From NCBI GenBank assembly GCA_947462335.1, contig OX381709.1, forward strand, positions 82,026,622 to 82,090,621: 64,000 nt of DNA, given 5' to 3'. The notes under the pieces are model-generated. The model saw only the letters and a list, made by a program, of their open reading frames with translations, made no database searches and was not told where the DNA came from. The DNA is from Harmothoe impar (Eukaryota > Annelida > Polychaeta > Phyllodocida > Polynoidae). This document shows, piece by piece, positions 1 to 11,823 of this stretch. Each line of letters starts with the position of its first letter. Within the stretch, counting starts at the first letter, position 1. A program made the position numbers and the translations under genes.

Positions 1-613
1 GAAATGTTCCTATATATTATCGAGAATTCTTTGATGGCAAACTAATTTAATTGAATAAAAAAAACACGGGTGTAGATAAGAATTCCAACAAAAGTTTAAA
101 TTTTCCAATATACCAGCAAATCTTGCAGCAATCCAGTGAAAAATATAATAAGATTAACGCAAAACATTCAAATTTCTCCCCCCCCCCCTCACAAAGAGAA
201 AAAAAAACATCTCAAGATTCGACTTTTATATCTTTTGAAAATCATAATAAAAAAAGGGTTTGGGTTGGCCTTGTTTTGCTAGTAAGGCCAAATAAAAGAA
301 AGGTGTATTTCAGGTTACCCAACCTTACCTAGCAACATTGGGCCGACCCTAGACATTTTTAACCAATTTTGAGAAAATATTTGGGGCTATTTCAGAGTCA
401 ATTTGATAGTCCACCATTCAATGCCATTGTTTGCGACACAGTGCTGAAGTTTGAGAGTCAACTCTTGGGGGTTTTTCAGGCCAAAGTAAAAGAGAAAGGA
501 AAAAAAGAAAGAAAAAAATCCGACCTACCCTACCTAGATTTTCAGACTATTTAACCTGAAACCCACCTTTTACTTTTTTGGCCTAATGTAAGCTTGATGT
601 GCTGCCCTTGTAG
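1..613 (+). other. Intron sequence, 5' edge of window
   Basis: AT-rich sequence upstream of the first visible exon. It contains one copy of the AGGCC-ended MITE at 285-584. I see no other exon with good splice signals. Confidence 0.5.
285..584 (+). repeat. MITE, AGGCCAAA-ended family, copy 1
   Basis: It begins AGGCCAAATAAAAG, reads GGTGTATTTCAGGTTACCC, and ends with the inverse arrangement (TAACCTGAAACC...TTTTTTGGCCT). Related copies lie at 11367-11782, 26664-26916, 38399-38565 and 42970-43285, with remnants near 58750 and at both ends of the 41.6-47.9 kb duplication. No coding capacity. Confidence 0.7.
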
Positions 614-689
614 GGGAGAAGGAAGACTGTGACATCAAACTGAGGGCAACAGAAGAGAAGTGTAACCAGGCTGCGGTACCACAACAAGC
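614..689 (+). CDS. Internal exon of Gln-rich, probably secretory-pathway protein gene
   Basis: This 76-bp exon follows a pyrimidine-rich tract ending in TAG and is followed by a strong donor, GTGAGT. Only one frame is open: two bases complete a codon, 24 codons follow, and GC is left over to join the next exon in phase 2. The peptide is charged and Cys-containing (EKEDCDIKLRATEEKC), which suits the end of a coiled coil. The same gene continues through the five exons downstream. The 5' part of the gene lies before the window. The exon is inferred from splice signals and phase agreement, not from a transcript. Confidence 0.72.
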
Positions 690-1044
690 GTGAGTAAAGC
701 AAGTTTAATTAAAGTGGGTATATCCGATTTTCGCCAAATTCTAAAGCCTACATAAATGTGTTCCAAATACTGTAAAAGTGTATTATTTATGGGTTGGAGT
801 ACATTAAAATGGTCCCATGGGGTCTAACCATTGTCTTTTCTAGTTTTTTTACAATGGCGCATTAAAATCGTGCACAATTGTATTTTAAAATGTCCATATT
901 TTAGGAAATCAAATCAAATTTGGACAATATCGGTGGAAGTCCAGGGGAATTGAGTAGATAGGAAGTTAAGTATGATATTTGGGAACATCCTGACTCATTA
1001 TTAGGGGAAAAAAATCATTTGTCCCACACATCGGATATACTCAC

Positions 1045-1390
1045 TTTAACCTTTTAAGCACGTATGTCGCTAAAAGATGACATTTGTCATCATGATGCAC
1101 CAATGCAGCCCCGGCAAGTAACTCGCTGGTGCTGCATTGGTGCAACATGCCCACCCTCCGGCAGTATAGAAACACCATAGAGTTGGTATTATGCTTGAAT
1201 ACAGCCGTGCCGTGTTATTCGCCAGGGCTGCATTCATTCATCAAGACGACCAAGGGCATGATGCATTAAGGCATCATGCCGCCCTTAATACTAGTATAAT
1301 GTTTTAATGCATTATGCCCTTCTGTTGTCATGACGCATGTAGTACCATATTCAACGTAATAAGCGCCCTGGGCACTTAATATGTAATATT
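1045..1390. repeat. Palindromic repeat family (GCTGCAT type), copy 1
   Basis: It begins TTTAACCTTTTAAGCACG and holds nested palindromes around ATGCAGCCC...GGGCTGCAT and repeated CATGATGCA. The same family recurs at 5485-5935, 14635-14830 and 37680-38190. It lies in an intron and is non-coding. Confidence 0.6.
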
Positions 1391-1723
1391 GTGTCATTTA
1401 GTACTTCTCTTTAAAAAATAAAAGTTCAACCGACTCGAGAAATCGTAAAAATATGGACCTTTTCTAATCTAAAAAAGCCCCAAAAGGTACCGTAAAACCC
1501 CTTCTATTGGGCTACTTATAACCCCCAATTTGAAAAGAAAATTCGGCCTATATAAAAAAAAAGGTTTGAAAATCGTTTTCTTCTTAACCTCATGTATTAA
1601 ACCCCGCCTATAAGCTGAATCCCCAATTCGAGAGAAAAGAAATTGGCTCTTAGAAATTAAAAAAACGCTGAAAAAATATGTGTTATAGGAGGGGTTTTAC
1701 GGTATATGCTTTTTGTGTTGCAG

Positions 1724-1852
1724 CTGCACGAAGCTGATAGACAGTGAGCGTGTGCGTATACTGACGGCCATCTACACGGCGCTGGGGGTCAACGCCATCA
1801 ACACTCTGCAGCAGGCCGGAGTCAACACCCAGGGGCTCATCCAGGGCTCCCA
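1724..1852 (+). CDS. Internal exon, helical segment of the Gln-rich protein
   Basis: The exon lies between a TTTTGTGTTGCAG acceptor and a GTAAGT donor. Its first base completes the GC left by the previous exon (GCC, Ala). The open frame reads CTKLIDSERVRILTAIYTAL and on to a Gln-rich end, and finishes with CA, which the next exon completes to CAG. Base composition is clearly more GC-rich than the AT-rich introns on either side. Phase agreement at both ends makes this a confident exon. I do not recognise the domain; it looks alpha-helical. Confidence 0.8.
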
Positions 1853-2173
1853 GTAAGTACAACACTAGGCCAGACCCAAAAAGAAAGTTAGTCAATGGAT
1901 TTCGCTCACCTAATTTTTCGGAAATGACTTCTTTTAAAAAAAAAAAATTGTCAATGTATTTTACTCACCTCATCTTTTTTTCACAAAAACTGAAGTGTTT
2001 ATGTACCTTCTTTTTTCTCTTGATTTCTGCTGATCAACCAATTATATATTTTTTTAAACAAGTGTGACTGGGTAGCTCAGATCACTCCTGTTGAATTTTA
2101 CATCACCTACAATTATGGTTGTTGACCTATTGTAAAGGGGGCCTGATTTATTCCAGTTTTAGATAGTTACGGC

Positions 2174-2213
2174 TGTAACTCTCAGATGGGGCCATGGGCT
2201 GTCTGAGAGTTAC
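2174..2213. repeat. Short perfect hairpin in intron
   Basis: GTAACTCTCAGA and its exact inverse TCTGAGAGTTAC are separated by 16 bases. It may be the remains of a MITE; no other function is visible. Confidence 0.6.
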
Positions 2214-2794
2214 GGACCGAAGGGTCAGTTTTCTATTGATTGTCTTTGTGTCAACCAATCATGTACATCTCTCCACCCAATCAAGACAGGCCATGAGTGG
2301 CTGTTATGCTACTTGGGGCCTTAAGTGGGTGAGGTGAAATGTACAAATTACTAATTATAGTCATGTCTAGACCAATCAACAGGGGATACAAGAGGCTGAA
2401 GATTGTTTGCCTCTATACAGATTACCTCCATCAAATTGCCCAAATGTGTGGAAATGAAATAACATCCATAATTCAATTCATGAATCAACTATAGTATACA
2501 TATGTAAGATACCACACATGCATTTTTAAGTTTGTATAGTGTATATTAAAGCCAGGGGAATGCGAGGCAGTTTCACCTCGCAAATGGTACCGATTTCCCA
2601 AAGCTTTCTTGACACTTGCATCCTATACCCACAACGCTACTGTCCGTGGGTATTGCAGGCTATACTAGTTTTAGGGGGGTTTCCCACCACAAGGGCTGTC
2701 TTTTGGTAGACGCGGTCAGAGACATTAGCCAGTCATAGATTTTGAACCTGTATTGATTCGATGAGACTGAGTCATAAATCCTTGCTCTTTTCAG

Positions 2795-4065
2795 GGGCGA
2801 AGCACAGCAACAGGTACAAGGTCAAGACAGACCGGTCGGCGGTTTTGGGAACCATCAGACGAGCGGCCCCAATGTCAACCCAGCCTTCAATAGGATAACC
2901 GTCGGTGTCCCCGGCGGGAACGCCTTGCCAACACCTATCCCATACCAGGGAAACCAAAACCAGGGAAATGAAATTCCAAACCAGCAACAGCAACCTAACC
3001 AGTGGCAGCAGCCACAGCAACAGCAACAACAACAATGGCAGCAGCCACAACAACAGCAACAACAACAACAGTGGCAGCTCCAGCCAACACCAAAATACAA
3101 GCAGCCTCTGCCAACTTCCCAGTACCAAGCTCAGCAGCAACAGCAGCAACCACAAGACCAACAACAGCAGCAACAACAGCAACAACAACAGCCTCAAGAG
3201 CAACAACAGCAGCAGCAACAGGGACCAGCAGCCACAATGGCCCCTGGATTTGGTGCCCAGCAACAACAGGCAGCTGGAGCAGCTCCTGCAGGTCAGGAGC
3301 AGCCCCAGGCACTCCAAGGTCAAGGTCAGGGTCAAGGTCAAGGTCAGCAACAGGTCCAAGGTCAAGAGCAGCAGCAACCACAGGTCCAAGGTCAAGACCA
3401 GCAGCAGCAGCAGCAACAGCAAGTCCAGGAGAAGCCTCTGGAACAGCAGCAGCAGGTCCAAGGTCAAGAACAGCCACAGCAACAGGTCCAAGGTCAAGAA
3501 CAGCAACAGCAACAGGTCCAAGGTCAAGAACAGCAGCCGCAACAACAGCAGCAAGTCCAGGCCCCACAGTTGAACCAGAACCCTGGTGGTTCCTCCGACC
3601 AAGGTGTGTCCAACCGCACCGCTACAGCCACCACCAACTCCTCCATTACCAGTCTGCTGCATCCACAAGGACCTGCCAACCTCACCGCTACTACTAATCT
3701 GTTGGCTGGTCGCATCAACAGCAGCACAAACCTTACAAATGCCAATGTTTCTGAGTTGTCACACCCTCTGTCACTCAATAGGTCCACCAATGCTCTTGTA
3801 GTGAATAATGGGACTGGGTCCCTCTCGGTAGGGAACCAGTCTCAGACTGCCCCCCTCCCTCCAGTAAAGTCAGACAGTCCAAACACAGGGGCTAAACGCT
3901 CCATGTTCGGGAGTATATTTAATAAGGTGTCTAGGTTTGTGTCGGGTGGTGCGCCAGAGGGTGGTAGACGTGATTCAGGAGCCACCGACCAATCACAAGC
4001 CAGCGCTCGTGGGGCGGATACTAGAAATACTAGCATGCCTACTGGGGTCACGGGTGGTGCGCAGG
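2795..4065 (+). CDS. Large Gln-rich exon with N-glycosylation cluster
   Basis: This exon starts after CTCTTTTCAG, with one base completing a Gln codon, and keeps a single frame for 423 codons. The first two thirds are Gln-rich, with a repeated unit of the type VQGQEQQ. The rest holds nine N-X-S/T sequons between about 3612 and 3845 (NRT, NSS, NLT, NVS, NRS, NGT, NQS among them), as expected of a lumenal or secreted chain. It then becomes Ser/Gly-rich. The donor chosen is at 4066 (GTATGT). It leaves one G, which joins GT of the next exon to make Gly. If that donor is skipped, the frame runs on to a TGA at 4113-4115, a possible alternative short end. A charged, Gln-rich lumenal tail resembles Golgi proteins such as GOLIM4 or GOLM1, but I see no diagnostic motif. 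Confidence 0.85.
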
Positions 4066-4744
4066 GTATGTATCTAATGCCAATTAACCAGAGCCAGAGT
4101 AACTCTATTGAGTGACAGTTTCATAGATATAGCTAACATAGCAGCACAACTAACCTAAATTGTAATGATTTTCTGATTTGCTCTTAGCTTGGGAAGCTTC
4201 AATTGAGTTCATGTACAAGCCCTCAGTTTTCACTTTCATGTTTTTTTGCAAAGCACCAATAGAGTTGCTCAGGCCTTTCTTTTTCATCTTTACTTTGGCA
4301 TAAAGTGTCTTCAACTATATTAAAAGTACTGTTGATTGTATCAAACTGGTACAGTATCAAGTATCAAGTTTGTTATTTTAAGACGTAACTGGAAATTTGA
4401 AAATTGTGATGGGCGGCAACTCCTTTCTTGATACTTTGCGAAATCTAACTAATACAAACATTGTAAAAAGATTCATATACATAGCACCATTAGTTGGGAC
4501 AGGCAGTTATCTGTAAATTAAAAAGATCTAACAAATGTATGTAAGTAAATATCACATTTCTGTACATAATTCTCATATAGGAAAATACTAACTTCCCTTT
4601 CATTTCACACATATATATATATTTTATTTTTAATTCAAAATTTTAAGATTCATCAACATGTTGGTAACACATTTATTCATTTCTAATTTTAGAATTAAAA
4701 ATTCATCCACCTGTTATCAGTGTAAGCCCTGTTCATGCCTGCAG

Positions 4745-5358
4745 GTGCGCCGATAGGAAAGCCGATCACCGGCGTGCAGAACCCCAAACCGGCTGAGATG
4801 CAGGGGGCAGCACCTGGCGGTGGGGCAGCGGGAGTCGGCGGCAACAACAACGTCGGCGACAGCCCAGCCCTCCCAGAAGGCATCAAACGTAACACCCAAC
4901 AGGGGGTCGAGGGTCAACTAGGCGCCGGGGCCTACAACGGGCCTCGCCTCTCAAACCAGGATAAGCCCCTGGAGAACAACCCTCCTGAGCAAGGAGCCCT
5001 CCAGGGTCCCCCAGGGCAGCAGAGTGCCCAGCAGCAACAACAACCCCGGGAAGGGGTCGTGGCAGGTCGAGTCGACGGAGATGCGAATCAGGAACAACTA
5101 GAGCAGCAACAGCAGGTTCGTGAAGCGCAGAATGATATGGCGGCTGACCGTCTGTCCCCAGTTAGGGGGGACTCGGACACACTAAGGGATAGAGGGTTGG
5201 AGACCGGAGGGCCGGATGAAGTGATAGATCATGACCGCAGGGGAAGTGTGCTAGACGGAGACGTGAATGCACATGAGACGAACTTGCCGGCCGATGATGG
5301 TCAGGAGGAGCGGGAGCTGGAGAGGCATGAGCGACCCAGGGGGAATTCTCTCCTGCAG
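4745..5358 (+). CDS. Exon encoding acidic, Gly/Gln-rich tail
   Basis: The acceptor is TTCATGCCTGCAG. Two bases complete a Gly codon and 204 codons follow in phase, starting APIGKPITG. The peptide is rich in Gly, Pro and Gln, then turns acidic and Arg-rich (VIDHDRRGSVLDGDV, QEERELERHERPRG). A CAG|GTAGTG donor sits exactly on a codon boundary. Without splicing the frame would run to a stop at 5448, but that extension looks unlike the rest, and the codon-boundary donor matches two phase-0 exons further on. Confidence 0.8.
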
Positions 5359-5484
5359 GTAGTGCGACTCAGTCATGGTAGTCTGCATCCTAGCGGTGTA
5401 GCGTCTGCTTTGTTATCCTCGTTCCCAGTCCATGCACGCGGCGCTTAGTGCCTGAGTTTTAGGTTGTTACCGTCTGTTGGCTCT

Positions 5485-5935
5485 TTAACCCTTTAAGGAT
5501 GGCATGATGCATTAATGTGTCATGCGCTTGGTTGTCATGATGCATGAATGCAGGCCTGGCGAGTAACTCACCAGGGCTGCATTCAAGTATCATGCCGACC
5601 CTTCGGGGTTGAGACACTCCCGGGGGGTCAGCATGATGCACCAATACAGCCCTGGCGAGTTAGTCCCCGGGGCTGCATTGGTGCATCATGAAGACAAATG
5701 TCATCTTTTAGCGAGATCCGTCCTTAAGGATGAAAGATGACATTTGTCGTCAAGATGCATGAATGTACCCCCAGGGAGTGACTCGCTGGTGCTGCATCGA
5801 GGTATCATATTGACCCTTCCGGAGCGTCTCAACCCTGCAGGGTTGGCATGATGCTTAAATGTAGCACTGGCGAGCTACTCGCCAGGGCGTTACAACATTA
5901 CGGCATCATACGTCTTTAAAAGGTTAATACTTATT
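5485..5935. repeat. Palindromic repeat family (GCTGCAT type), copies 2-3
   Basis: It starts TTAACCCTTTAAGGATGGC and ends near TTTAAAAGGTTAA. Several internal palindromes are built from GGCGAGTTAC/GTAACTCGCC and GGGCTGCAT. Two units lie head to tail, with the sequence CATTTGTC at their junction. Located at the start of the 5.4-kb intron. Confidence 0.6.
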
Positions 5936-6898
5936 CTCGTCTCCTAGGTTTTATTGGGGTTTGATTTATTTACATTAGTACACTTGAAATTTATTCAATT
6001 CTATTTCAATTCTATTCCGGTAACATTTTGCACGATATATCATTTCACATGGTATATTGTGGCAATATTCTTCTTCTTCCTGCATCATATTTTATCTATA
6101 TGTTTATTATCAATGCATGCTCTCACAATGTTAACATAAATATTATGTTAAATTGTGTTAATAGATAAAAAAAGCATGATTTCATCAAGTAAGTACACTG
6201 TTCATCTACTTAGTACCTGCAAGATGGATTATGTCAGATCTAACTGAGTGTGCACAACTGAGTAGATCACATGGTGTAGCCAAGTTGACTAAACTTTTGT
6301 TCCCAGAACCTTCCACTCAGTCTTTGTGAAAACCTGCAGGACAGTGGCAATGTCCTCCTAAAATGCCACCGGTCCACCAGATTTACAAGTCACTCCTAGG
6401 CATACCAGATGAGGATTGACCTGAGCTGGGTAAAGGAACCTGACACCCAGAGCGTCTGTGGTGACCAGAACACTGAGAAAGAGAGGGGTACAGGAGTCCA
6501 GTGTAGGTTATGTAACCGGCTGATGTAAGAGATGGGAAAGATAGACGCCTGCTATGCCTAGGAGTGAAGTGTAGCAGGACCGAATGTCCAGTCACATGTT
6601 GGGATATTCTGAAAAACTATGTATATAACTATGTATCTATCCTAATTTGGCCATAAATTATTACAAATATCATGTACAATACTAATTTCTAGTTTAAATG
6701 CATAAATTATCCGATATGTTGAATATCTGGTCCTTCAAAAAGGGAGCCGGTCCTGCAACATTGAAAATCTGCAGGACCAAATGTCCTCTGGGGTTAAAAT
6801 GTTTTCACAAAGACTGGATTCCACAAAAAGGCTCTGGTTACAACCACTATGATCTTGAATTTGAATTTTGCTGGGTTTTGCAATCTCTGCTGGTAGCC

Positions 6899-7232
6899 TG
6901 GAACCCACAGGCTGTAACTGAGTCCTGCTGTTATTGCATTATGTATGTATAGTGTATGTAAAGGTCTGATACTCCTAGTCCCCGGTCATCTATCCACTTA
7001 AGGCGGCAGCACTGTACATGGGATTGTAGGTAGACCGTGGCACCATCTAGTAGAAAGGTAGGAACTACAAATTTCTGTACTCCAGATGGTGCCACGGTCT
7101 ACCTACAATCCCATGTACAGTGCTGCCGCCTTAAGTGGATAGACGAATGGGGACTAGGAGTGTCAGACCTTTACATACACTATACATACATAATGCAATG
7201 GCAGCAGGACTCAGTTACTGCCTGTGCTGGAA
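6899..7232. repeat. Foldback element with ~150-bp arms
   Basis: The left arm (about 6899-7049) and right arm (about 7080-7232) are near-perfect inverses, including CACTTAAGGCGGCAGCACTG and its complement. A spacer of about 30 bases separates them. It would form a long hairpin in the pre-mRNA of the host gene. Non-coding. Confidence 0.8.
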
Positions 7233-7309
7233 CCGGTGATCACGAACCTGGATGTATGATGGGTGTTCTCCCATCACACATTCTGGTTCCTGTTTGATGG
7301 TTCCAAGCT

Positions 7310-7625
7310 AAGAACAGGGATACTCTTGTTCCCAAATCCTTCCGAAGGAAGGCTCTGGTAACTGCCAAATGTTAGGATTTTGCTGGGTCTGGGCAACCCC
7401 TGCTGGTAGCTTGGAACCAGCGAACAGGAACAGGAAATGGAACCAGAAAGGCTGATGGTAAAACTACCTAAAACTACCATCATACATTCTGGTTCCTGCC
7501 CACTGGTTCCAGCCTACCAGCAGCGGTTGCCCAGACCCAGCAAAATCCAAAGTTCAAGGTTAATTGGCTGTTACCAGAGCCTTCCTTCGGAAGGATTTGG
7601 GAACGAGAGTAAGAACAGGGATTGC
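7310..7625. repeat. Second foldback element
   Basis: AATCCTTCCGAAGGAAGGCTC near 7337 has its inverse GCCTTCCTTCGGAAGGATT near 7580. Between them, inverse copies of GGGTCTGGGCAACC and GGTTCCAG flank a centre at about 7460. Probably a nested MITE pair. Confidence 0.65.
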
Positions 7626-8918
7626 CCAGACCCAGCAAAAGTCCAAGTTCAAGGTCATAGTAGCATTTACAAGCGGCATGCCATGTCTATACAGTGTGAA
7701 CATCAGTTAAGATCTGAAATAAATTTAAATCAATGCAGCATGTACTTTCTATGGTAAATCATTGGGATTCTCTGTCATGTAGTAAATATACAAAGGCCAT
7801 GACATGGAGTGTGGTACTTCTATACTCATTCTAGGACCTGCTGGCGAGCCCCCCAACTGTGAGGTCATTATGGTGCACATTGATGATATCAATTAAAATA
7901 TAGATAACATCTACCATTAGTGTCATTTACAGGCACTATCAGTAAACTCAGCATCCTCATGGTTACCACATTTACCACCAGTTGTACAACTCATAGTAGA
8001 AACCAGTCCTACCCCACTTTTTATTGCCCTGCTAATTTCCCAAAGACATGGGCTATCCTGTCCAGCTGTGAGCTCATTAGCGAGGCCCTTTGTCGGCCTC
8101 GCCAGCAGGTCCCGGATTCAGTATACATACTTCATATAAGTTAAAAGTGGTGAAGGGACTAAGATGAGATGTAGATTAGATTAGTTCTCCCAGTATGTCT
8201 ATGAAGCCCCTTTGGTGTTTGGGACTACTCTGCAGATATATGGAAAGCCAAACTTGTATTTCCACTGTCCCCTTGTCCTGTTTATTGACCCAGGGGACCT
8301 GGGTCTCTGTGAGACGGTTTTCCAGCAAAAAACTAAGATTGGTCAGCTGACTTTGAAGAGTTCCGCTGCATTTCTTCTTTTGTTTATCTGATTGAAATAA
8401 ACACATGCATATAGATTGAAACAAACTGTACCTCCCTCTTTTTTTCAGTTTGTAAAAAAATAAATATTTGTAGCAGAAAAATGCTCTTGAAAAAAAGTCA
8501 AAAACAGCCCGAAAACGGAGTCTGTGTGAACTAATGCTGAAGATAGGCCAGTGACCTTGAATCCTGACTTTAAAAGAGGCACGTTCACACAGACACCCAT
8601 AGAGCTCAGTGTTGAAGGGAGGGTGAGACGCTTTTGTGAGACGCTTTTGGTGCTATTTCCACTCTAAAGAAAGGTCAGTGGGTACCAGGTGATCTGTAAA
8701 GGCCAGGGGACAAATGTTTCCCGTAATAGATATGGTGGCGCCACTAGCAGTTCTCGTACTCCGCAAGAAGTCAACAAGACAGCACAACAGTCCCACAGCG
8801 GCAGCATAAAAGGAGTGCAGAGCGAAATTGTACCACCCGTATCTCCGCCGTTTATCATCCGATTGACTCGCTTTTTGATAGGGACAAAAGGCGGTACATG
8901 CCCGCAGCCTGCAACTGT

Positions 8919-8995
8919 CGCCCACACCCACCTGCACACCCACACCCACCTGCTCTCCCACACCCACCTGCTCACCCACACCCACATGCTGGCCT
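8919..8995 (+). repeat. Minisatellite (CCCACACCCACCTG)
   Basis: Four to five imperfect units of CCCACACCCACCTG with short variable linkers. Intronic. Confidence 0.8.
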
Positions 8996-9123
8996 GAAAT
9001 GGAATAACATACATGTATGACACATGACTTGAGGGTACTTTTTAACAAGGAATTCATTTCTGATACCAGAACTGACCAATGAATGATTATAAGGGAGTAC
9101 TATATCTAAGTACATGATAAGAT

Positions 9124-9160
9124 CCAGCTTCAGCTCCAGCTCCAGCTCCAGCTCCAGCTT
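9124..9160 (+). repeat. Hexanucleotide repeat (CAGCTC)n
   Basis: About six units of CAGCTC/CAGCTT in a row. Intronic simple repeat. Confidence 0.85.
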
Positions 9161-9365
9161 ACCCTGACTTTGGGTTGGGACTTTGGGTTTGGACTTTGGA
9201 CTGGGACCCTGGGTCACATGTGATGTATATCACACAATCCATCTTTTTCATTTCATTTTCCATAGGGGGTAACTTACCCATTTCCCTGCACCCCTGGCAA
9301 AGTTAACCCAGTCTAGAATTGCATGTTATAGTATAAGTATATGTTGATGGTAGTCTACCCAAAGG

Positions 9366-9562
9366 AGTGGTCACTATCAAACAACAGGGAGGTTGGTAGT
9401 TTGGGGGAAGGGGGGGGGGGGCTAGAAAATGGCAGGGTCAGAAATAACACCCCTTTTCAGTAAAAAATAATTGCGCGTTACCATAGGTCAAAGACGAGGG
9501 GGGGGAGACAAATTTTTGTATGCTTGCATGGAAACCTAGCAACCCCCCTGTTGACCACTCTC
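9366..9562. repeat. MITE, GAGTGGTCA-ended
   Basis: GGAGTGGTCACTATCAAAC and a G-rich run at the left are mirrored by CCCCCTGTTGACCACTC at the right. It belongs to the loose family that includes 12965-13254, 43595-43764 and 47078-47400. Confidence 0.5.
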
Positions 9563-10773
9563 TAATAATCATCAATACATTACCTAGTTTATCCATAAGT
9601 AAACTAACACTTCCACTGAAAGCCCAGGAGATCTGGAGATGATGTTTTGTATAGTGTTTCACTTTTTTGGTGAAATTTTCTCACCCTCAACCAGCCTAAT
9701 GTGTTTAACTCTCTCTGTATAGGGTATAAAGGTAAACTTTGAATGAGTACTTTTAAAACACATCCAACAAATATTGAAAGCCGGTTAGAGGAACCTTTTA
9801 AAATAAAGCCGCTATTTTTGTAGAGTGAAGATTAAAGCGTTTAGAAATGAACCGCTTCCCAAATTGAAATAATGTGAAGACTATTATTACCAGGTACTTA
9901 GAGATTTTAGTTTTTTTGATGAAAATAGATAACAACCAAAGTTAAGGTTGCTTTATACTGTTGAAAACATTGGCAGTAATTTTTTCTGTATTATCCTCCA
10001 GATCTTACGTAAGTTACAATTTTGAAACCCGTGTGAACTAGTCGTGTCTTGTAGCCGGATGGAGGGGGCTAGTCTGCCATCCTGTGTTATACGGGCAGTA
10101 TAGGAACTAATTCTATATAGTTAACACACTAGATAGAATACCAGTAGTACTAGTGGGAGAATCAATTGGTTTTATATTGAGGATTTCAGGGTCCTAATTA
10201 CTCTTTGTAAGTAAATTTGATAAAGACATTTATTAATGAAAATATCCAAGATTGATGTAATATATCAACAATCTTTTAGAAAGTAATTTAATAATGAAAC
10301 TGTGTCAACCATGCAAGCATGTTTGTGTAGTTTAGGCAGTGCTAAAAGCTAAAAGTGAAAATATCTAATGACTGAAAAGTACAAATCATTTATGCATATA
10401 TAAACAATATATCCCTATGTCTGTGGCATGTTTTTGATAAAAAGTGAAGTAATGTTTGAATTCCCTATTGCATATAACATGGGTTTTAACATTATAAAAA
10501 ACAAGTGCCTTTAAATAATTGTAATTGCTGTTTATTATTCACAGTATATCACTTATCACATTGGCCTCACATGTCCTTCGTACTCCAGATAAGCCTAAAA
10601 TTGCTGTATAAAGAAAGGAAAGTGTAAAAACTGTTCAAATTAACCAGTGTTTCAACACTAAATATGGCTATATCATTCATGAGTCAATCAAATTAATCTA
10701 CATATGAAAGTGCAATTATACATATGTTTGTATGAATTAACACAGTTTTCACTTAACATCTGTTACCTTTCAG

Positions 10774-10809
10774 GGTCTAAGATCGGATACCGACCTTAGA
10801 TTTAATCAG
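10774..10809 (+). CDS. 36-bp micro-exon of the Gln-rich protein
   Basis: A perfect acceptor (TTACCTTTCAG) and donor (CAG|GTATGT) enclose 36 bp in phase 0 at both ends, encoding GLRSDTDLRFNQ. It follows a 5.4-kb intron packed with repeats. It is too short to detect by frame length, but splice quality and phase agreement with both neighbours support it. Confidence 0.7.
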
Positions 10810-10891
10810 GTATGTTAAAGTCTTTATCTTGATTTTAGAAATGTTTGCTTTTGCATAGTCTACATGTAGAGATGAATGACTGAACTTACTA

Positions 10892-11104
10892 GGGTAGATT
10901 CACCTTAAGTCGGACACATACCTTGAGACGGACACTTGATTTTGTGGTCACTTAAGCATTTTAAGCTCTTCATTTTTGAATAAGGGTAAAGTTTAAGTGT
11001 TATTCTTTCCAAAACACATACACTAGAAGTAGTAGTTTACATGAATACCCTCAAATGTCACTGTCCGTCTCAGGGTATGTGTCCGACTCATGGTGAATCT
11101 ACCC
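10892..11104. mobile_element. Tc1/mariner-type MITE, 213 bp, copy 1
   Basis: The terminal inverted repeats are GGGTAGATTCACC and its complement, flanked on both sides by TA. Copies of the same length lie at 12460-12672 and 33256-33469, also with TA duplications. The TA target duplication is the hallmark of Tc1/mariner transposition. No coding capacity. It lies in the last intron of the host gene. Confidence 0.85.
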
Positions 11105-11366
11105 TACTCCTGTCCAAGGCAGAAGTAGAAAGGAAGAAGGCTTAAGATTTGTAGCATTGATTTTGTCGTCAACTATTCCAAGAGGAAATGTTTACGATGG
11201 AGCTAGGGAGGAATGCAACTTTTGGGCACAACGCTACCACTTATATTGAGAAGAAAAATTTATTCCAAGAAGAGTCAAAGTAAATGTCAAGTTCTGATTT
11301 TTGTTGAGATGCATAGAGTATAAACCCCATTTAAGAGTCCCCCAAAAAGTTTTTCCAATGTATCCA

Positions 11367-11782
11367 AGGCCAAAAATAAAAGAGGTGTGTTTCAGGTTAT
11401 CCGACCCTACCTAACAAAACAGGGCTGACCATAGAAATTGTTTTCCAATTTCGAATTCTTTTTTTATTTTTAAGTGATTTTAGGGCTATTTCAGGGTCAA
11501 TTTGATAGTCTACAAGTCAATGTCATAGACAGCAAGAAACTTTTATCCAATATTGAAAAAATATTAATGTTTTAAGTAATTTTGGGCCTATATTAGGGTC
11601 AATTTGATAGTCTCAGAGTCAACACTGTTGTTGGCGAGTCGGCTCTGTTTGCGAGTCAATTTTGGGGTACTTTTCAGTCCAAAGTAAAAAAAAGAAATAT
11701 CAAAAAAAAAAAAAAAAATCCGACCTACCCTACCTAGATTTTCAGACTATATAACCTGAAACACACCTTTTTTTTTTTGGCC
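11367..11782 (+). repeat. MITE, AGGCCAAA-ended family, copy 2
   Basis: It begins AGGCCAAAAATAAAAG followed by GGTGTGTTTCAGGTTA, and ends TAACCTGAAACACACC plus a T-run and GGCC. At about 416 bp it is the longest copy seen, with an internal repetition of GGTCAATTTGATAGTC. It ends 41 bp before the terminal exon. Confidence 0.7.
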
Positions 11783-11823
11783 CAACTGTCATTTATTTAC
11801 TGACGATTATTACTTCCACACAG

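Noticed and set aside
2772..3668. Long Leu-rich frame on the minus strand opposite the Gln-rich exon
   Set aside because: It is the complement of CAG/CAA repeats. Splice phase and glycosylation sites support the plus-strand reading.
8919..8995. CRISPR-like array
   Set aside because: The units are a minisatellite with no unique spacers of constant length, in a eukaryotic intron.
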